A stretch of 64,000 nucleotides of DNA from Meghimatium bilineatum (lineage: Eukaryota > Mollusca > Gastropoda > Stylommatophora > Philomycidae): positions 67,723,591-67,787,590 of the forward strand of contig CM067298.1 in NCBI GenBank assembly GCA_034231615.1, in the 5' to 3' direction. The notes below the pieces were generated by a model, which was not told the DNA's origin, made no database searches, and saw only the letters and a program-made list of their open reading frames with translations. The number at the start of each line of letters is the position of its first letter. Position 1 is the first letter of the stretch. The translations under genes and the position numbers were made by a program. Positions 1 to 10,959 of this stretch are shown here, one piece after another.

Positions 1-349
1 ACATAGAAAATTGTTTTTCTTCCTCTATGTTTTATTGTTACCCATTTCTACTATTTCCTACTTATTCGTTTGGTTACTGTGTCACTCTCCATTTTGCCGG
101 TTATGCTCCGATATTTTGGTATTTATATTCCACTTTCGATCCTTGACGACATATCGCAGCGAAATAATTGCAGAATATTGATGTGTCATCTGGGACTTCT
201 AAAAGCTCTGAAAAACTTCCCCAACAAAAAGAATGGATGAAGAGCACCATTCTGAAGTTGAAAGTAGCCCTTTGTCGCTTACCATAGGAAACACGTCACA
301 AATTTGTACTTCCTTTGGGTTCTGTCATCAATATTTATGTTATGTGAAA
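1..349. other. No recognisable feature
   Basis: AT-rich DNA left of the viral element. No open frame with family resemblance, tRNA or obvious repeat was seen. If the viral element once extended further left, for example to an integrase or a terminal repeat, I cannot see it here. Confidence 0.5.
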
Positions 350-560
350 TGTTTAACGGTATCCTCGGCGCGACATGTCCACGATTGAGCCTGTTTTCCT
401 TCACACGAGAGATCTCACTTTGTAGTGGGTGGTCTATGTCCCAACACACCTTGTGTGGTTATGAGATCCCTCCTTGACTTTCTGAGCACAGAATTGATGT
501 GGCATATCAGGTCATACCTCAGAGTGAGCAGGTGTGTGCCGCAGTGAGGGTAATCGAAGC
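350..560. repeat. Dispersed repeat also present near 26.1 kb
   Basis: The stretch 359-440, which contains TAGTGGGTGGTCTATGTC, matches the reverse complement of about 26120-26220. The stretch 490-528 (ending CATACCTCAGAGTGAG) matches 26085-26118 in direct orientation. The two parts are therefore rearranged relative to each other. The family is not identified; at 26 kb it adjoins an RNase-H LINE fragment, so it may be LINE-derived. Confidence 0.55.
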
Positions 561-732
561 ATCGTGACACACGCGGAACGGCTCCAGCCTGTCCCCGTGA
601 AATTTTAATGACATGAAATTAATTGCATATTAAATATAGAAAAATGTACTAAAAATGTATAATAGATTAAAAGACGTGCACTTTAATTACAACTAATAGT
701 AAATTAAACATCGTTGTCATGAACAATTCTAT

Positions 733-3700
733 TTATTGTGTGTTTTGAAACCTACATTTGTACCCCAGCTAGCCTCTTTATTGTTCAGGACATCTAAAAA
801 TGGCTGTTTATCAAATGTGTTATTTTGTTTATTAAGTCCCTTCGTACTAGTTTTAGTGTATTCTCACAACCCAGGGGTTCGTTTGTCGAATAATTTTCTA
901 GCACGGCATTTTTGGCAGTCAAAACTACATGTGCACTAGCAGTCTAACAAAGTTGGGGTGGTGGTCATCGCCTGATGACAGAGTCAAAATTATTAGAACT
1001 TAGGGCCAGATAAAAACTAAGAGTGTCCTTCTCGCACAGTTGAAAGTCGGACCTATCTACAAACCTATCTAAGAAATCGTAATAAAATTCTAGCATTCTA
1101 AGTTTGGCGTATTGGTATACGAAATACCCTATCTGAGAAGGAAGGTCCCAAGTCGTCTTCTTTTTCAACATCTCTACCTCATATACATTGTCGTTTATCA
1201 ATCATATTTTTAATAATGGATTATTAATAAAGGATGTCGTGTGGTCACCTAGGCAGTAAGAAATATCGGTATATCTAGATTTGTTCGTCAGAGTCTTTCA
1301 GTAAGCTGCGTTACCTAATAGTTTCATCGTCTCAACAGTAATTGAAAAATTGTCATCTACGTCAGCATGTCTTCGGGCATGGGAAACTGTGTCCCCGAAT
1401 AGTTTAAAACAAGCCGCAGGATGATATTGTATAACCTAGTAAATTTTCGTAACCTCCAGGCTGTGATCTATGTACCACACCAGGAAATCCCAGAGTGTGG
1501 ACATTTTATTATCGGCCCAGACCAGCTGAAAATACGCGTAGTCAGCCTCGGAAACATTACAATTTTTAAGCTTTGAAAAGAAAGCTGAATGGGGAGGGAG
1601 GGTTCATCGAGTTTTGTCAAATTATCGACGTACTGTAACAAAGGACGCCTTTTGCTTAGCTAATTTTGTATGCTTTCAAATATTTGGAGTAACTAAACCC
1701 TGGAGCTAGATAATTCGTAACGTCTAGAAATTTAAGTTTAGCCGTGCCAACGCACATGAAACTGTTATTTTTCTTAACGATAAATTTATATGGGGTATCG
1801 TCTTCTTCTAAGTCTTCGGTCACTAAATGGCTTATAAGAAAAGGTTTAAAGATGTTTATATCATACCATCCGCTATTGAACCCGAGAACGGGCAGTCCCC
1901 TCAAATACGCGTCTAGTTGGGAGATAAGGGTATTATCGTCAACGGCACTTAGTTGCGTAAACACAGAATCAAACCGATCGCGCAAGAGGGTATACGCCTC
2001 GTCCGAGATGTTATTCAAATGCCGAAGCATCCAACCCACCAAGTCTTGCAAATCACCCGAGGTGATGAAACAAACTGGAGCCTCAAACCAGGGTACGTTT
2101 GAGGCCACTGAGCAGGACAATGGCACATGTTTGGCCGTAAAATTAGTGGAGCTAGTCATCACGGGTAAATCGCTACTATCAAAGAAACTCTCAAAATCGT
2201 AGGTTGCTTGAAAAGGGTATACAAAATTTGTCGGAACATCTATGCCGTGAGAGGCCACTTTTTCCCAAATAGTCGGAGGTACAGTGTAGACCCCGCCCTT
2301 TAAATAATTTTTAGTCTTACCCCCGTTACAAGTCCTTTCATGTCTCGTCAATTTAAAAAAAATGCTTCCACAACTTCCCGCATTTCAGATAACTAAAGGA
2401 GTGTGATGCGGCGTCAATGTCAGAAATGTACATAAAGTGGTCCTTAAAAACAGCAAATGCTTATAACGAGTACAACCGCGGAGTTTTGGGGTGAGGGCGT
2501 CTTTGTCGTCAAACTCGAACACATCAATGTTGATGCTAAAACATTCTTCTAAGGCAGGCATATCTTTTAAATTAACACCCAGGAAATCTTTAGTTGTAGA
2601 CACTATGATCTAACCACTTATTCAGATGAGACTGTGTGTTTTTCCTAAGATTAATAACACTAGCTCCCGTAGATACAGCTAGGCAACGAAAAAAGCACAT
2701 GTCATTGTATGCTTGAGAATGTGAGTCGTGTTGTAATGTATATATGGCTTTGTTATTTTGTATATGGTCAGGAAGGTCGTCAAGATAGCAGCCTATAAGG
2801 TGTTCTTGTAAATGGAAAACATAGAAAGAGGTGCTGGGAAGTGCTTCAACGTATTACTTTGTATTGGGTCGTTGGTGTTGTGCAAAATTTAAAGGATCAT
2901 CAAGGTAAAGTTTAGTCACGAAATTGTTCAAGTCTTCTCTATTATTAATTAGTGCTGGTTTGTCTAGCACACATGCATTATTACAACTAGAATGCAAAAT
3001 TTCAAGTCATGTGTCTCCCTATGTCTAAGAACGAAATTATGTGAGTAATTAAGTTTAAATCTTTTGGTCTGTTGGACGAAAATGTCATTGGGGAGAGCAG
3101 TCCAGTTTGGTTTGTGTGCTTTGTCTGGTCTGTGGAAGATGGTGTAGATAGACAAGTAGTTATTAATACTGGAGTGTATCTTGATGGTACGCCAGTTGTC
3201 CGTATATATCTGTCTAACGTCAGTGGGAAGATTAACTAAACTGTCTTCTTCGGGGGTCACTCTTGCTCTTTTTGCGAGAGATGTTGGTGTTACATTAACT
3301 GGTCGTTTCCGTGAAAAAGTAGAAGTTCTAGCTGTGGCAGATGTTGAAGTTGCCGGTATTGATGATGATGGTTGCTGAACGTTGGGAGCAGATGTCCTAG
3401 GTTCTGTTGTTTATGGTTGATGTGGAGTTATAATGTGTCTCTTCAGAGTAAATGCTCCTCTAAAATATTTGCGGCACAACTGACAAAAACACTCATCTCG
3501 CGTCTGTTGGGTGCTTGGTCTGGCTTGTGTAGCTGCTGGTGGTATTGAATGTGTTGAGGAATGTACTGTTAAATTTGATGGAAGCAATGGTGTTGGCAGA
3601 GATGGGTGGTTGGTTTCTATATGTTGTCTTAAATTGGTGGGTTGAGTAAATATACGACCACATATATGACAGACATATGACATATTATTGTGAGTGCTTT

Positions 3701-3788
3701 CAAAGTGTATATTTAAAGTATTGTGCCACACAAATACGCGATCACAACTCACACTCGTGTCTCTGTTGAACATCAGCCATAATAACAT
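733..3788 (-). pseudogene. polB: Zinc-finger plus protein-primed DNA polymerase B, broken
   Basis: The start at 3788 opens two clear C2H2 fingers (CHICGRIF and CQLCRKYF with paired histidines) after one degenerate finger. A single in-frame TAA at 3411-3413 separates them from a Ser/Thr/Pro-rich linker (about 3400-3265). The same frame then continues into the polymerase N-terminus (3260-2964). Further pieces follow in shifting frames: 2960-2610, 2603-2385, 2351-1656 and 1655-733. Exonuclease motif I (YDFESF, near 2198) and motif II (GFNSGWYD, near 1870) are visible. Palm motif B reads NAAY followed by TGA at 1298-1300 where glycine is expected. Motif C (near 1025-1016) reads DTLS instead of the catalytic DTDS. 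The family copies linear viral genomes from a protein primer. The last C-terminal piece, near 733-810, is faint. There are at least two stops and several frameshifts, one at an oligo-A run near 2350. Confidence 0.88.
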
Positions 3789-4042
3789 CTTGTATTTCCA
3801 TCTTCAAAAAATAATTATAACAAAAAAGGTCAAATATAAGATAAAAAATACATAAATAAATAAAGTATACATCTGTTAACTTTATTTTTATTTTTCTTTA
3901 CCAGTTAACATTTTCAGAAGATTTGCTAATGGCCCATAATTTGGACAAGCTTACATAAGTTCGCCTTGGATGCCTGTGACAGACACGGATGTGCTAGAAG
4001 AATACATTAGGCTTCCGTTTTTAGACCCATACTCATAGAACC
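3789..4042. promoter_or_regulatory. Divergent intergenic spacer of the viral element
   Basis: This AT-rich 254-bp gap lies between the divergent polymerase gene (minus) and the plus-strand late/accessory block. Position alone suggests it held the promoters for both directions. No specific TATA or initiator motif can be assigned with confidence. Confidence 0.3.
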
Positions 4043-4480
4043 ATGACCTTACATCGAATAAAAAATAAAACGATATCTATACTCAAAGATATTATATGTG
4101 ACAAAACCGCATCAACAATGACTAAGACTATGAAATGGCTAGTTGCCGAAATATCGAGTAGAGAACAATTTCAGACGATAACGAACAGTATTCCTCCACA
4201 AGAGGCAACTCAACATATTCAAGTGATAATAGAGGAAGTATTTTCAGACGGAATTGTCAACAGGGGTAGAATAGTCGCAGTGTACACATTAGTATTTGCA
4301 ATGGCCAAAAATTTATGAGACACTCTTTTCGATTCTGACGGGGATGTCTGGGCCATAAAAGGAAAATTCACCAACAAGACCGCTGAATGTGTCGTAGAAA
4401 AACCACTGCGTGGATTTATTCTCTGGGCGGATATCACGGATTATCGCTTTACTAAAGGATTAAATCTTAGCTTTTTATGA
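4043..4480 (+). pseudogene. Bcl-2-like apoptosis regulator, broken by a stop
   Basis: An ATG at 4043 opens 91 codons ending at TGA 4316-4318. The same frame stays open after that stop to a TGA at 4478-4480, giving about 145 residues in all, a normal size for a viral Bcl-2 protein. Residues 66-88 resemble the BH1 region of the Bcl-2 fold (VFSDGIVNRGRIVAVYTLVF); the canonical NWGR tetrad reads NRGR. After the stop, a segment around LRGFILWADITDY sits where the BH2 helix is expected. Family members block mitochondrial apoptosis by binding BH3 peptides in a groove formed by BH1-BH3. The gene lies between the polymerase and the packaging ATPase, so it is viral cargo and not a flanking host exon. 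The identification is from motif pattern only; a structure prediction would settle it. From 4481 to 4708 I see only a non-coding remnant. Confidence 0.62.
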
Positions 4481-4708
4481 TTCCGTAAGAAATATTGTTA
4501 ACACAAGCTTCTCCTTTAGCGTCTGTCGCAACTGTGACTCGGCCAAAACTGTGTATTGCGTTCTCATCAAACGTGCTGGAGCAAAATTGGTTGAAACTGG
4601 TTTTACAGCTAATCGGCTTCTGAATTATTTTTAGAAAATTTGTAATGGGTCGATGTCAGCGCTAAAAATAATTTGTGAGGGCAAGCGGGCATTGCGTCAT
4701 TTCTTAAA

Positions 4709-5195
4709 ATGGATCCACGCTTTAAACATCTGTTTACCAGTTTAATAGCTGGTCCTACTAGGTCAGGAAAAACCGTATTCGTCCAAAGATTCATCAAACA
4801 TCTTCATGATATGGTTGATCCAGTGCCAGAAGAGATTATATATTGCTATGGCGAATGGCAGCCTATCTTCGAGACAATGACGGGTGTACAATTTATCCAG
4901 GGTTTACCAGTGCCAAGGAGACAAGAGATGATTGGTTGTAATTGATGATTTAATGTCTGAAACTGATCAGCGTGTAACAAATCTATTTACTAAAGGCAGT
5001 CATCATCGTAACCTCAGCGTTTCTTACTTAGTACAGAATTTGTTTGGGAAAAATAAGGAGCACAGAACAATCAGTTTGAATTCTCAGTATATCGTACTTT
5101 TCAAAAATCTGATGGATGGATCCCAAATCACTAACTTAGCTAAACACATAGAACCACCCGGAGAACCATTCAAAAAGAGAATAAAACGATTTTAA
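4709..5195 (+). pseudogene. FtsK/HerA (A32-like) genome-packaging ATPase, frameshifted
   Basis: The start is ATG 4709. Walker A (GPTRSGKT) is at residues 15-22. The frame shifts by +1 near 4925-4940, and Walker B (VVIDDLM) follows in the new frame at about 4935-4955, then a conserved block with SYLVQNLF and the SQYIVLFKN strand. Together these give about 160 residues of a P-loop ATPase, somewhat short for the family, ending at TAA 5193-5195. The family pumps viral DNA into preformed capsids. It lies 62 bp upstream of the capsid gene on the same strand, the usual order in adinto/Polinton elements. One frameshift inactivates it. Confidence 0.88.
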
Positions 5196-5257
5196 AAAAC
5201 CCGCACATCTCATTCTGCCCGCAAGAAGAGCAAGAGGTAATCCGACATCTTTGGATA

Positions 5258-6568
5258 ATGGCTCTAATTCATCCCCAGTCCTGCAAGTGTCTACACTCTG
5301 GTCTTTACTTGTTTAGTGTACCACCAACTCAGACGGCCATAGAAGACGGTCAGTTTGTAAAGATACATCCTTTAGCAGCACTCGCTCCTGGGGCACCTAT
5401 TGAATTTTCAATTTCTGGAAGCGGAGAAGAGTATTTAGATTTGTTCAATTCTTTTCTGCACGTTCGAACAAAAGTCACTTTACCCAAGGGTGATAAACTA
5501 CCTCCGAATACGGATGTAGCGCCAGTGAATTATTATCTACATAGTCTGTTCTCGCAAGTCGACGTATCTCTGAACGACACGCTTATAACGTCGAGCGAAA
5601 ACATGTATCCTTACAGAGCGTACTTAGAAGCAACCTTGAATTATGGAGAGGAGGCTAAACGAGGACTCATGACCGTGGCTCTTTTTACAAGGAAACGCCC
5701 AATTCTATCGATGATACACAGGGTGATAGTAACACAGGTCTGAAAAATACGAAGAAATGTAGCCAGCCAGAGTCAAGAAATTGACTTGATGGGTCGCCTA
5801 CACTGCAATATTTTTGCTCAAGATCGGTATATGTTGAAGGGTATAGAAGTCAAATTGAAATTGGTTCCATCTAAAGATTCGTTCAATATCATAGCGCACG
5901 ATATCGCTGCTGGGTACAGGTCAGTGATCACCCACACCACCTTGGTCGTTAGAAAAGCCAAACTGAACCCCGCCGTATCTCTAGCATACGAGAAAGCCCT
6001 AATGAGAGGAAATGCAAAGTACCCTTTGAAACGAGTAACACTGAAAACCTTCTCAATTCCGAAAGGAATGTTAAGCCACATTCAAGATAATTTGTTTCTC
6101 AGTCAGACACCGACGAGAATAGTGATTGGATTTGTTACTTCAGCTGCGTTTAACGGATCATACAAAGTTAATCCATTCAATTTTCAAAACTTTGACCTGA
6201 CATATTTGAATGTCACTTCCTATGGACGAACCGTGACTGGAAAACCACTATCGATGGATTACAGTCATAACCAATATGTAAGAGCATTTTTTGGAACGAA
6301 CCTGGCTATGGGACTTATTGGTAAAGATGCCGGGAATGATTTCGAATACAGATATTTCAAAAACGGTTACGCTCTATACGCCTTTGATCGCAGGCCTAGT
6401 CTCCTTGATGGCGAACAGTTCAAGATGGCTAAGTCTAGCCCTTTATCTATCGAAATAAAGTTTTCTAAAGTCACAGCAGAATTGTTACAAGTCATCTTGT
6501 ATGCCGAACAGGATTTCATTATTGAAATCTCCAAAACTAGGCAGGTGCTGACAGATTACAGTGCATAA
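5258..6568 (+). pseudogene. Major capsid protein (double jelly-roll, F54H12.2-like), frameshifted
   Basis: The ATG at 5258 opens a 161-codon N-terminal piece with the family's opening features: a Cys-rich start, LFSVPPTQT, GAPIEFSISGSGEEY and LHSLFSQVDVSLN. The frame breaks near 5690-5760, and the C-terminal piece of 260 codons (5786-6568) resumes with DLMGRLHCNIF and runs to a natural-looking TAA. The combined length of about 430 residues suits this hexon-like capsid family of Mavericks and adintoviruses, which builds the icosahedral shell. Apart from the break, the C-terminal half is well preserved. It lies between the ATPase and the protease genes, all on the plus strand. Confidence 0.9.
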
Positions 6569-6572
6569 AGCA

Positions 6573-7011
6573 ATGAACACTGACCAAATTCAATGAATCT
6601 TAGACTGATATTTGTGTGAGACATATAGGAGCAAACGTTTTGGCCTGTGATCAGTTACCAACTGATCCAATTGATCGAACCACACCAGTCACCTTCGCTA
6701 TCAACCTTGATCCTTCATACATGATGGGAATCCATTGGATCAGTTTATTTTATGACGCGGCATATAGGTTTGAGTACTTTGATTTGTTTGTATTACAACT
6801 ATTTAACCCACAGATTTTAAGCTTTATACGTAGAAACTCGACTATACATTTGCTTTTCAATAGCAGACACTTACATAATACAGTCAGCGCAGTTTGTGCT
6901 GTATTTATTTCTTACTCATCAAGTGTTGAGGTGGAAGTATGCAGCGAGTACTTTACCCCTTTTCATCATCTACGAAACAATGGCAGAACGATAGAATCGT
7001 TTATCGATTAA
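6573..7011 (+). pseudogene. Adenain-like cysteine protease, degraded
   Basis: A likely original ATG at 6573 lies just after the capsid stop. Its frame meets TGA at 6594-6596 and TGA at 6606-6608, and the recognisable domain continues in another frame from 6616. Visible landmarks are ACDQLP, the catalytic histidine in GIHWISLFYD (residue 40 of the 6616 frame), the acidic EYFD block and the nucleophile in SAVCAVF (Cys94). The oxyanion-hole glutamine expected seven residues before the cysteine is replaced by His87. The family (adenovirus protease, C5-like) matures capsid and core proteins. N-terminal stops plus the Gln-to-His change mean it is inactive. Confidence 0.85.
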
Positions 7012-7216
7012 TCAGGCCTCGGCGAACGTGCCCAGACACGTTCTATGACTAAGTGATGATATCATCTGCTAAAAATAGATGATGACACGAGCTTATGATT
7101 TTTAAAACAGCCAACCAGATGCGATGTGACATCAGTTTCTAAAAATAAGTCACCAATCACCTTCAGCCTATAGACTGTCTATAAGAGTTGGCAACTGCGC
7201 AAGGCGTCCTTTTATT

Positions 7217-7581
7217 TTGCCAGTCTTACCGATAATAATGTGTACTCGAGGTTCTGTTCCAACAAGCTGGGTGTATACAGCTGCCAAAGACGAAAATGTT
7301 AGACCGTTGGATATGGGGAAAAAAGCTGTGTCTGTGTGTTGTTACAAAGCACGTGTTTTTCTCAACATTCGACAGTACTTTGGTCAGTCCTATCTCAAGT
7401 TTCCAAAACTGGAATAACTTTGACACGTCATGAATTTGAACATCTTGTGTCTTTGCAACGTGATATCCTCGTGGATTTTGATCATCAAAAGTTTTCTTCT
7501 TCATTCCAAACGATAGTCATGGATTATTCTCCTGATACTTGTGACAGTAATAACGAAAACAGACTAACTATCCACCGATAG
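7217..7581 (+). pseudogene. PC4/p15-like ssDNA-binding coactivator, frameshifted
   Basis: Frame one (7217-7417) carries a DENVRPLDMGKKAVSVCCYK segment followed by VFLNIRQYF. After a frame change near 7385-7410, frame two continues with KTGITLTRHEFEHLVSL. This order (beta strands with K.VSV..YK....NIR.YF, then a G-I-x-L-x and helix block) is the pattern of the eukaryotic PC4/Sub1 domain, which binds single-stranded DNA as a dimer. About 110 residues are present. It is the last recognisable gene of the viral block, about 200 bp after the protease, on the same strand. The identification rests on motif spacing read by eye. A host exon is unlikely given the neighbours, but not excluded. Confidence 0.6.
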
Positions 7582-7989
7582 ATTATCAGTCAGATGACAA
7601 TGCTGTTTATCATCCACATGGAAATCATCTTTCACAAAAACCCTGAGAATTATGTTATGAATAAATATTTGTGACATTTATACCTACTGCACCAGTGTAA
7701 CGAATGACACCTGAACAGACTAGAAATTCAGAGTGCTGTGGCTCATATGCCAATACTAGCCATTTGGCTGTATTCAGCTTCTTTTGCGATGCCGATAACG
7801 CAGCTCTTTGTGAGTCGAAGAAGAGACATTACCAGACTTTACAACATTGACTCTATAAAAATTGGATGTCGTGCATCTGTCATGAATAAAAAATATTAAA
7901 AGCTATACATTGTGTTTTTGTTTCGTTGTATACTAAATTATTTTTTAATAGTATATTCGCTACTATTACTACGAACATTACAAATAATG
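7582..7989. other. Right flank of the viral element; nothing recognised
   Basis: AT-rich DNA. I looked for a terminal inverted repeat matching the left flank (560-733) and for an integrase, and saw neither. Confidence 0.4.
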
Positions 7990-8900
7990 CTCTCTATAAA
8001 CACATAAAAGAACTATTCTTCACAGACGACCACATACTAATTGCGACATCAGAAGAACATATGACCAGCCTCCACACACCATGTTAAAAATTCAGCATGA
8101 AGATTAATATTGAGATGACTGAAATAATGACAATAGCACAGAAAGATAGAAAATTTGATGGAAAAATGTGATTTGAAAATGAATCACTAAAAAACTACAG
8201 CAACTATGTTTTTATTTTTCAGCATGCAAAGAATATATTCTTATAAAAATAAATAACTAACAGATACCCCACACTGATTCACAAACATTCCTCGTGGGTA
8301 CATTCGACACCAGACTCATATGGAAACCAAACATCTGGAAAATACAAACTAAAACTTTCAAAAACTTCAGTAGCTAAAAAAAAAAAGTAGCTGCGAAATC
8401 ATAGGCCACGAGCTCAACAGTGGAAATATAATTATATACTGCGTTAATTAGAACAACAATGGAGTTCGCCTTTATCTGTGGGGCTTTTGCAACAAAAGCG
8501 AACACAGAAAATATTCTACAGAATTCAAAACATAGGAATATGAATTGTAGAAATGACCAAAACTGCCGACATCAAACCTCTAGAAATTATACGAAAATAC
8601 AAATTCATCTTACATGAAAAATCAAGAAGATTGAAAGGACACCGTCTTCCCTAGATAAAACCTTTCAAGAAACAATTATCAACAGACTTCTAAGGAAAAG
8701 GTCTAACCATTTAGCAAGAGAATCATGTATGCACCATACTGAATCACTAAAATATATTAACAGGTATGAGATTTTATCTCATGATCCATGGGCCCTCAAA
8801 AAAAAAAATATTCTTTGAAATATTAAACATGAACTCCAAGATCATTCACACAGAAACAGAACAAAGCGATTTATCACTTCAAATGTTAAAAGCCCTTTAA
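7990..8900 (+). pseudogene. Heavily decayed LINE reverse transcriptase fragment
   Basis: Discontinuous frames retain the end of the RT palm (FTDDHILIATSEEH, where YADD would be expected) and a following MKI-type block. Near 8500-8560 a segment resembles the tRNA-like 'QN..LR' thumb region of non-LTR elements. Many stops and frameshifts are present. It is unrelated to the viral block and marks its right-hand neighbour. Confidence 0.6.
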
Positions 8901-10623
8901 ATTAAAAAAAAATTAATGTTAACATGTCTCTGTATGTCCAACCTACCTTCGGATACCTGACAACACAAAAGGTTGCTTAACACCGACACATGCTGCTAAT
9001 GATATAGGTGACTTATCGATAGTAAATTATCATACAAAATGATACGCTCAAGCAGCTTGATATAGACTTCCAGTGATCACCCTTAAAGATTACGCTCTCT
9101 TTCCATTTTGCTATTATAAAATTCCTATGAGCCTTTCACCCTGGCACAAGATGATAGTGTAGGTTTTCAACTTTGTTAATTATAAAGCTATTGCTCATGT
9201 GTAATATATCATTCTATAGATATTTTAATTCTCATTTTGTATCCATCTTATTTTTAAACATGACGTATTGTGTATGACGTATTATTAAACAAACAAAATT
9301 TTTTTAATGAACGCAACTTATTCTTTTCTTTTTGAGATACATATTGTCACGGGGGAGCATACCTGCGAGCTACAATCGAAATTCAGTCTGCTGGTCTTTA
9401 CCATGTGTGTCACACCCCGACATCGATCTTTCAGCTGTAAACAAATGAATGGTTATGCTAGTCCTTCCCAGAGAAAATCGTTATTATTTTATTCTAACCA
9501 GCAATTGTTGCGTGATTCTAGTGTTTTATTGCATTGCACTCAACAGAAATTTATCATTTAAAATAATATATATATATACATATATCCGTTATAAACAAAA
9601 ACAAGATCTTAGTTGCATATGTTTTGCTTACAATTTTGAAATATGTTAAAAATTTAACACTATCGTGTGTCTCGTGGTACCGACTATTTAACCGGATCTT
9701 GCATAGTTCAGTGCGATATGGCACTGCCAAATTTCCAGACTGCGCGTGTGACTCACAAATCGACGACTTTCGCTGATTAGAGATATATTTTCCCAGTTAC
9801 TTGGGAACCAGCCAAATTTAATTTATCTTTTTAACTATTGAGCCATTTCTAAGCTGATAGCAGACATGTCGGAAAAAGTGTTTTTTTTTTAATTTGTTGG
9901 GTGTGGTTCTAACTTTTTACATAGAGTTGTTAAACTATAGCTATATAGTTTTACAGATAGAAAGTACTGTTGTAATTTTCGCAGGAAATTCTGAATATGA
10001 TCTGCTCTGACCTTGTGCTGAAATGTCACTAGATGGATGTGTCTTCTCCACCCAAGGTACAAATGCCGGGACAGTCTGGAACCGTTCCGTGTGTATCGCG
10101 ATTCTTCGATTACGCTCACCGAGCTTGGCTAATAAGAATTCATTGAGTGACCTGATAGTGTTTTGCGCCAAAAACGAGATACATCTATTATTCCTTTGTG
10201 TGAAGATAATTTTATAGATTATTATGATTATACATCTATCAACTACCTTCGATATACTACCAGTGGTCACTAAACTAACCCGTGATCACTATTCACTAAG
10301 CTACATAGACGATTATAGGTCAGTTAGCTGCTCCATATCACTGACCAGTAAGAGCCACCCTGGACAGCACATTGTATTTTCTTCATGTTCCCTATTAGGA
10401 GTCACTTTTTTGTCTATAGGCTATACCATTGCAAATGGACAGCACAAAATGATAAGTCAAACCAGAGCGATGATATACTACTCATGTCTGTTAGTTTTAT
10501 TACGATTACCAACAGAAGTGGTGATTATAATATGCAGCCTTGTCTAACGCCTGTTTTTATTTCACATGGGTAAAAGTACAGATTAGTTATATATAGCCCA
10601 TAAATAGTGTTATAAATAGCCCA
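8901..10623. other. No recognisable gene; AT-rich with a short TA run
   Basis: The only structure noted is a TA-rich microsatellite near 9563-9582. The open frames at 9889-10270 (minus) and 10224-10547 (plus) show no family motif and are judged chance. Confidence 0.5.
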
Positions 10624-10900
10624 ATGTTGACAATTTTAACGATCTAACGTCATGGATTCCCGTGTAACACTAATCAAAATAATGGCTGCCGTGACGTCAC
10701 ATCCGACAATCACACAGTTCAACTCTCGACACAGAAGAACTTACCGGTAAGGTATAATCTGTTTTCCAACTTACACATTTTTTACAATTTCCTATTATTT
10801 GTGGTGAGCGAACAGTATTTCTGTCCACTACACACAGAGCGAGGTGCGCTCACACATTAGAAATATTATTTCTAATCCTAACCTTACACCCAATCCTTAA
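10624..10900 (+). repeat. Left copy of ~270-bp direct repeat flanking a LINE
   Basis: It contains ATGGCTGCCGTGACGTCACA (about 10684-10703), including the palindromic CRE core TGACGTCA, and later AGCGAGGTGCGCTCACACA. Both blocks recur in the same order and orientation at about 14790-14970, and the first also at about 12990-13010. The copies are diverged by substitutions and small indels. Confidence 0.75.
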
Positions 10901-10959
10901 CCCAAGATGAAAGTCATGGTGACACACAGAAGTAGGCCTACAGTTAGTGTTAATATAGC

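Larger units (their letters stand above)
733..7581. mobile_element. Endogenous Maverick/Polinton/adintovirus-type element (decayed)
   Basis: Six adjacent gene remnants form the core module of this group: family-B DNA polymerase on the minus strand, then on the plus strand a Bcl-2-like gene, packaging ATPase, major capsid protein, adenain-like protease and a PC4-like gene. Polymerase, ATPase, double-jelly-roll capsid and adenovirus-type protease together define Maverick/Polinton/adintovirus elements (family knowledge). The capsid is of the type widely annotated in invertebrates as F54H12.2-like. I found no retroviral-type integrase, no penton gene and no terminal inverted repeats, so the boundaries given are simply the outermost recognisable coding remnants. 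Stops and frameshifts in every gene show that this copy is long dead. Confidence 0.85.

Noticed and set aside
1744-2202. 152-codon plus-strand open frame
   Set aside because: Antisense shadow of the polymerase exonuclease region, which carries clear motifs on the minus strand.
7582-7989. Right terminal inverted repeat or integrase of the viral element
   Set aside because: Compared by eye with the left flank 1-733 in inverse orientation; no convincing match and no DDE-type motif.
10224-10547. 107-codon frame resembling a membrane protein
   Set aside because: No family motif, no start context, and overlapped by other frames; likely chance.
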